Below are positions 5,168 through 9,464 of a stretch of 9,464 bases of DNA, piece by piece. The notes below the pieces were generated by a model. The model searched no databases. It saw only the letters and a list, made by a program, of their open reading frames with translations, and was not told where the DNA came from. Made by a program: the position numbers and the translations under genes. The stretch comes from Nitrospirae bacterium GWC2_56_14. GTDB lineage: Bacteria > Nitrospirota > UBA9217. The stretch is taken from positions 1-9,464 of the forward strand of contig MHDY01000105.1 of assembly GCA_001803705.1 (NCBI GenBank), in the 5' to 3' direction. The first letter of the stretch is position 1. Every line of letters begins with the position of its first letter.

Positions 5168-8100
5168 ATGCGACTTCCTGAAATAGCGATTAAACGTCCC
5201 GTATTCATGACCATGATCGGCGTTGCATTGATCGTGTTCGGCATCGTGTCCTTCCCGCGCCTGGCGCTCGATCTTTTTCCCAAGATCGACTTCCCGGTGG
5301 TGAATATCACCACAAAGCTGGTGGGCGCAAGCCCCGAGATCATGGAGGTCGACGTCACCGATGTTCTGGAAGAAGCGGTGAACACCATCAGCGGCGTCAA
5401 GGCCATCACCTCGCGCAGCATGGAAGAGTATTCCATCGTCACCGTGGAGTTCTTCCTCGAACGTGACCTGGAGCAGGCCGCACAGGATGTCCGGGACAAG
5501 GTCGCCGCCATCAGGAACAGGCTGCCGAAAGACACCGATGCGCCGATCATTGAAAAGATCAGCCCTGATGACCAGCCGATCGTATGGATCGCTGTTTCCG
5601 GGGACCGCACGATCAAGGAACTGACCCATTACGCAGACAAGGTCCTGAAACGCGACATCGAAAAGATCCCCGGGGTCGGGTCGGTGACGATCAGCGGCGG
5701 CAGGAACCGTCAGGTCCGCATCTGGATCGATGCGGCCAAGATGAACGCAGCTTCCCTGACGGCCGAGGATATCAAGTCGGCATTGGGACGGGAGCACCGT
5801 GAGATCCCGGGAGGACGGATCGAGAACACCCGTACCGAATACATCGTCAAGACCAAGGGCGAGTACGAAACGCCGGAAGCGTTCAACGACATGGTGATCG
5901 CCTATCGCCACGGCAGGCTGATCAAGCTTCGCGATATCGGCAAGGCCGAGGACGGGCTTGAAGACGAACGGTCCCTTACCCGTTTCAACGGCACGAGCGC
6001 CGTCGGCCTGTCGGTAAAGCGCCAGTCCGGAGAGAATACCGTTGCTGTTGCCGAACGGGTGAAAGCGGCCGTTGCAAAGGTAAAGCCCCCTCAGGGGATG
6101 CGGCTCGACATTACCTTCGACCAGTCCAGATTCATCCGCCGGTCCATCGAGGACGTGGAGATATCTCTGTGGCTCGGCGCCATCCTGGCCGTGCTGATCA
6201 TCTTTGTCTTCCTCAGAAGCGTCAGGAGCACGCTGATCAGCGCCGTTGCCCTGCCCACGTCGGTCATCGCCACCTTTGCGTTCATTCAGGCCTTCGGGTT
6301 CACCCTGAACATCATGACCATGCTCGCCTTGTCGCTATCGATCGGCATTCTCATCGACGACTCGATCGTGGTCCTCGAGAACATCTACCGCAGAATGGAA
6401 GAAGGGGAATCCCCCCTGGAGGCATCCCGGGAAGGCGCCTCGGAGATCGGGCTGGCGGTCATGGCGACCACGTTGTCCATTGTGGCGGTCTTCATACCCG
6501 TTGCCTTCATGAAGGGCATCGTAGGGAAGTTCTTCTTCGAGTTCGGGATAACCGTGACGATCGCCGTGCTCATTTCGCTTTTTGTATCGCTGACGCTAAC
6601 TCCCATGATGACGTCGCGGTTTCTGAGCTATCGGAAAAAACATGGCAAGATCTACATGTTCCTTGAACGAGGATTTGATAAGATCTTCGAACTGTACAAT
6701 CCGCTCCTTGCTTTGGCCTTGCGGAACCGCTGGAAGGTCATCGCTCTTGCAGCGGCAAGTGTCGTCATGGGGCTGGTTTTTTTCGGCATTCTGGGCAAGG
6801 AATTCATGCCCGCCGAGGACCAGGGCAGGTATATGGTGAGACTTGAAACTCCCATTGACTATTCGCTGAATCGCTCCGATGCGGTCATGAAAAAGGTCGA
6901 TGAAGGACTCCGGCAAAGACCGGAGATAGCGAGCACCTTCTATGTCACCGGTTCTGACCTGACACCGGATGTCAATAAAAGCAGGATCTTTGTCAACCTG
7001 AAGGAACGGAAAGAACGGAATATCATCCAGATCGACTCCATGAAGGAGGTCCGCGACAGTGTGTCCGTACAACCCGAGTTTAAGGCGTCGGTGGAGATGA
7101 TCGCCATGGTAGGAGGCGGCATGCGCTCCGTGCCGATCCAGCTTATGATCCAGGGCAGGGACCTGGAAGACCTGAACAACAGGACCCTGGCGATCAAAAA
7201 TGAATTTTCGAAGCTTCCCGGAATTGTGGATACCGACACCTCGATCGAGGTCGGCAAGCCGGAAGTGCGCATCAGGATCGACCGCGAGAAAGCCGCGAAT
7301 CTCGGCGTGAGCGCAGCGTCCATCGGCGGCACGGTCAACACCATGATCGGCGGCGAGATCGTGGGAAAGTACAAGGACGAAAAAGAGGGCGAACGATATG
7401 ATATAACGGCGCGGCTCTTCGGCGCCGAACGCGACAAGCCGTCCGACATCGAAGCCTTGCTGGTCCGATCCTCAACAGGCGAGCTGGTGCGCCTTCGTGA
7501 TGTCTCGTCGATCCAGACCGGCAAGGGGCCCACGGTCATCATGCATTATAATCGACAGCGGGCGACAACCCTGTTTGCCGGCACCGACAAAACAAAACCC
7601 ATGGGCGAGGCGATAAACGAGCTGAACCAGATCGTTGAAAAGAACAGTTCACCGGATATTTCATCTCGTTACGTCGGCATGGCGGACGCGATGCTCGATT
7701 CTTTCAAAAACATCTCTTTTGCATTGATCATCGCCGTCATCATGGTCTACATGATCCTGGCTGCACAGTTCGAGAGCTTCGTCCACCCCTTTACGATCAT
7801 GTTCTCGCTGCCCGTGAGCCTCATCGGAGCCATGGGGCTGCTGCTGCTGACCGGTGAGCGCATCAGTATCTTCAGTCTCATCGGTGTTATCATGCTCATG
7901 GGGCTGGTGACCAAGAACGCGATCCTGCTGGTGGACTATACCATAACCCTCCGGCATCGGGGCATGGGCCGCGAAGAAGCGCTGCTCAAGGCGGGCCCGG
8001 TCAGGCTCCGGCCGATCATCATGACCACGGCAGCCATGGTCTTCGGCATGCTTCCCACGGCGCTGAAGCTGGGCGAGGGCGCGGAGACCCGTGCCCCCAT

Positions 8101-8221
8101 GGCCATTGCCGTGATCGGCGGGCTGATAACCTCCACGCTGCTCACGCTGGTGGTGATCCCGGTGGTGTATACGATCGTCGACGACCTGGAGAACTTCTTT
8201 ACAAAAAAGAAAGAGGTCTAA
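5168..8221 (+). CDS. RND efflux transporter, HAE-1 (AcrB/MexB-like) type
   Basis: At 1017 residues this is a full-length inner-membrane RND pump subunit, driven by proton influx and taking substrates from the periplasm or inner leaflet. It begins with the family's IKRPVF motif and the first membrane helix (about 12-29), then the first periplasmic porter loop. The central helices carry GILIDDSIVVLENIYRR, with the proton-relay pair D397/D398, followed by a second periplasmic loop. The C-terminal helices carry GLVTKNAILLVDY, with K916 matching the conserved lysine of the relay. MAATTLSIVAVFIPV-like and QFESFVHPFTIM segments are also typical. Retention of Asp-Asp and Lys argues for a working drug or solvent pump of the HAE-1 branch. 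It may work with the TolC-like protein upstream, but no membrane fusion protein is encoded in this window, so the adaptor must come from elsewhere. Substrate is unknown. Confidence 0.93.
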   Translation: MRLPEIAIKRPVFMTMIGVALIVFGIVSFPRLALDLFPKIDFPVVNITTKLVGASPEIMEVDVTDVLEEAVNTISGVKAITSRSMEEYSIVTVEFFLERDLEQAAQDVRDKVAAIRNRLPKDTDAPIIEKISPDDQPIVWIAVSGDRTIKELTHYADKVLKRDIEKIPGVGSVTISGGRNRQVRIWIDAAKMNAASLTAEDIKSALGREHREIPGGRIENTRTEYIVKTKGEYETPEAFNDMVIAYRHGRLIKLRDIGKAEDGLEDERSLTRFNGTSAVGLSVKRQSGENTVAVAERVKAAVAKVKPPQGMRLDITFDQSRFIRRSIEDVEISLWLGAILAVLIIFVFLRSVRSTLISAVALPTSVIATFAFIQAFGFTLNIMTMLALSLSIGILIDDSIVVLENIYRRMEEGESPLEASREGASEIGLAVMATTLSIVAVFIPVAFMKGIVGKFFFEFGITVTIAVLISLFVSLTLTPMMTSRFLSYRKKHGKIYMFLERGFDKIFELYNPLLALALRNRWKVIALAAASVVMGLVFFGILGKEFMPAEDQGRYMVRLETPIDYSLNRSDAVMKKVDEGLRQRPEIASTFYVTGSDLTPDVNKSRIFVNLKERKERNIIQIDSMKEVRDSVSVQPEFKASVEMIAMVGGGMRSVPIQLMIQGRDLEDLNNRTLAIKNEFSKLPGIVDTDTSIEVGKPEVRIRIDREKAANLGVSAASIGGTVNTMIGGEIVGKYKDEKEGERYDITARLFGAERDKPSDIEALLVRSSTGELVRLRDVSSIQTGKGPTVIMHYNRQRATTLFAGTDKTKPMGEAINELNQIVEKNSSPDISSRYVGMADAMLDSFKNISFALIIAVIMVYMILAAQFESFVHPFTIMFSLPVSLIGAMGLLLLTGERISIFSLIGVIMLMGLVTKNAILLVDYTITLRHRGMGREEALLKAGPVRLRPIIMTTAAMVFGMLPTALKLGEGAETRAPMAIAVIGGLITSTLLTLVVIPVVYTIVDDLENFFTKKKEV

Positions 8222-8252
8222 TCTAAGCGTGCGTAAGATTAGTTCAAAATTA

Positions 8253-8328
8253 ACCGCAGAGACGCTGAGGCGCTGAGAAGATCCTTTTTTTCAATTTGCA
8301 TTCCTCCGTGTCTTCGCGTCTCTGCGGT
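8253..8328. repeat. 13-bp inverted repeat, ACCGCAGAGACGC type
   Basis: ACCGCAGAGACGC (8253-8265) and GCGTCTCTGCGGT (8316-8328) are perfect complements around a 50-bp loop. The inner flanks GCTGAGGCGCTGAGAAG and CTCCGTGTCTTCGC pair partially. A run of seven T's (8285-8291) lies within the loop. This CCGCAGAGACGC family is, from memory, a dispersed intergenic repeat in many environmental bacteria. It may also terminate transcription from the pump operon. It is 32 bp past the RND stop and 59 bp before mqnA. Confidence 0.7.
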
Positions 8329-8386
8329 AAGACTATGACTTTTTAAGAATGTTCTAGGATTACTTATTCAGGGCTCACATCTTATT

Positions 8387-9205
8387 ATGCTTAAACTTGG
8401 CCATATCATTTATTCGAACTGCTTGCCGGTCCATGCCGGGATACTTTCCGGTGCGGTCAAATCTCCTTTCACGCTGGTGGAAGGCATTCCCACGGCATTG
8501 AACCGCCTTCTTAGTGAAGGCAACATCGATGTGTCTCCGTCGTCATCCATAGAATTCGCGGCCAATCCCGGCCGCTACCTCATCATGCCGGGTTTTTCCA
8601 TCACCTCCAGGAACAACGTCATGAGCATTATCCTCCAGAGCCGTTTACCCATGGACCAGCTGAACGGAAAGACGGTAGCCTTGACCACCGCGTCGGCGAC
8701 CTCGGTGGTGCTGCTCAGGATACTACTTGAGCTGAAGGACGGTGTCAGCCCGAACTATACGCACTTTGAACAGGGGAAGGACCATCCCTATGGCCGGGCC
8801 GATGCCGTGCTCCTGATCGGCGATCATGCGCTGAAGCGTCCGCAGGTCGAAGGGTTCACCTATGAATATGACCTGGGCGGTCTCTGGCACGAATTCACCA
8901 GTCTGCCCTTTGTCTTCGCATTGTGGCAGATCAACTATAAAAAAAACCTTGATAAAGACCTGGCATCGCTCTATCATATTCTCAAGGAATCGAAAGCCTA
9001 CGGGCTGTCGCATCTCCCGGAACTGGCGCTGGAATACGCCGGCAGGTTCGGCATACCCGCTCCGAAGCTGCTCGAATACTGGAATTGCTTCAGTTTCGAT
9101 TTCGGGCCTCAGGAGCAAGAGGGGCTGATGACCTATTATGGATATGCGGCGGAGATCGGGGCCGTTAAACCATTTACGGAACTCAGGTTCCTGGAAATAG
9201 CGTAA
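8387..9205 (+). CDS. mqnA: Chorismate dehydratase MqnA (futalosine menaquinone pathway)
   Basis: MqnA removes water from chorismate to give 3-[(1-carboxyvinyl)oxy]benzoate, the entry step of the futalosine route to menaquinone, in the cytoplasm. The 272-residue length is normal for this periplasmic-binding-protein-like fold (PF02621). Recognisable family features are LGHIIYSNCLPVH at the N-terminus (Y9, N11, P14), DVSPSSSIEFA (residues 48-58), SITS (71-74), the NGKTVALTTASATSVVLL hinge (93-110), and the D-AVLLIGDHAL and DLGGLWHEFTSLPFVFALW blocks. The last two are characteristic of MqnA; I see no reason to call the related MqnD. No other menaquinone genes are nearby. The ATG at 8387 has only a weak upstream AGGG (13 nt away). 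A CDF transporter gene starts 21 bp after the stop, so the two are probably co-transcribed. The frame is intact. Confidence 0.9.
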   Translation: MLKLGHIIYSNCLPVHAGILSGAVKSPFTLVEGIPTALNRLLSEGNIDVSPSSSIEFAANPGRYLIMPGFSITSRNNVMSIILQSRLPMDQLNGKTVALTTASATSVVLLRILLELKDGVSPNYTHFEQGKDHPYGRADAVLLIGDHALKRPQVEGFTYEYDLGGLWHEFTSLPFVFALWQINYKKNLDKDLASLYHILKESKAYGLSHLPELALEYAGRFGIPAPKLLEYWNCFSFDFGPQEQEGLMTYYGYAAEIGAVKPFTELRFLEIA

Positions 9206-9226
9206 AGAAAGCGGAGCCTGCAAACC

Positions 9227-9464
9227 ATGACCATCCCTGTACGACAGAGCGGGCAGCACGAACAGCATGATCACGACCATGATGAAGCACATGACCATGA
9301 GCACCATGAGCATGGTCATGATGAAGGACACGCCCACGGCCTGAACCAGGCGGCTGCCGGAGGGAGACGGGGGCTGCTCATCGCCTTGTCGATCACCGTC
9401 CTGATGATGGTCGCGGAGCTCGTGGGCGGCCTGATTTCGAACAGTCTGGCGCTCTTGTCCGACG
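9227..9464 (+). CDS. CDF-family cation efflux protein, 3' partial, His-rich N-terminus
   Basis: Only the first 79 codons lie in the window. Residues 11-38 hold 12 histidines mixed with Asp and Glu (HDHDHDEAHDHEHHEHGH pattern), a cytosolic metal-binding tail. Then GRRGLLIALSITVLMMVAELVGGLISNSLALLSD matches the first transmembrane helix of CDF/CzcD-ZitB exporters, whose family signature continues as SLALLSDAGHM. These proteins exchange Zn2+, or in some cases Co2+, Cd2+ or Fe2+, for protons across the inner membrane. The start is ATG 9227 with GGAG (9213-9216) 10 nt upstream. It is 21 bp past mqnA. The transport-site residues lie beyond the window, so metal preference cannot be judged. Confidence 0.85.
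   Translation, partial: MTIPVRQSGQHEQHDHDHDEAHDHEHHEHGHDEGHAHGLNQAAAGGRRGLLIALSITVLMMVAELVGGLISNSLALLSD

Noticed and set aside
8723..9337. 204-residue minus-strand frame with a hydrophobic N-terminus
   Set aside because: The methionine/valine-rich start is the antisense of the CDF histidine repeat and the rest is antisense to mqnA.
9250..9340. CAT/GAC/GAG-rich stretch as a DNA-level repeat or CRISPR-like array
   Set aside because: It is explained by codons for the His/Asp/Glu-rich tail of the CDF protein; there are no regular spacers.

Overview
The window comes from a Gram-negative bacterium: it encodes an outer-membrane TolC-type channel and an inner-membrane RND pump. It also carries a gene of the futalosine menaquinone route (mqnA) and several short intergenic palindromes of kinds I associate with environmental, often anaerobic lineages. 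Desulfobacterota or Nitrospirota would fit, but that placement is inference. All supported genes lie on the + strand, and I see no tRNA, rRNA or CRISPR array.

Region 1 (1-1598) is accessory in character. A perfect 53-bp tandem duplication sits at the window edge and runs into an unrecognised membrane-anchored ORF that is open at its 5' end and stops at 971. A gene-free stretch of 627 bp follows. It holds a degenerate integron attC-like half-site, a GGGTCAAATCTT inverted repeat and a REP-like palindrome, so it looks like scar tissue from mobile elements.

Region 2 (1527-2110) is a compact type II toxin-antitoxin module. It has a near-consensus sigma-70 promoter, an antitoxin of the putative addiction-module-component family, and a RelE/ParE-type toxin whose start overlaps the antitoxin stop (ATGA).

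Region 3 (2167-2862) is a stand-alone dethiobiotin synthetase gene (bioD). Its last codons are built from a heptamer repeat that recurs inverted downstream and may act as a terminator.

Region 4 (3005-8221) is an efflux operon: a strong promoter with a candidate operator, a TetR repressor, a TolC-like outer membrane factor and an HAE-1-type RND transporter. The periplasmic adaptor (membrane fusion protein) normally encoded with such pumps is absent. Only an 89-bp purine-rich spacer lies where it would be expected.

Region 5 (8222-9464) opens with a 13-bp inverted repeat. It then holds mqnA (chorismate dehydratase) and, 21 bp downstream, the start of a CDF-family metal exporter with a histidine-rich N-terminus, cut by the window end.

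I do not see a clearly new biological system. The points most worth a second look are the adaptor-less RND operon, the attC-like/REP-rich scar beside the toxin-antitoxin pair, and the repeat-derived C-terminus of BioD.
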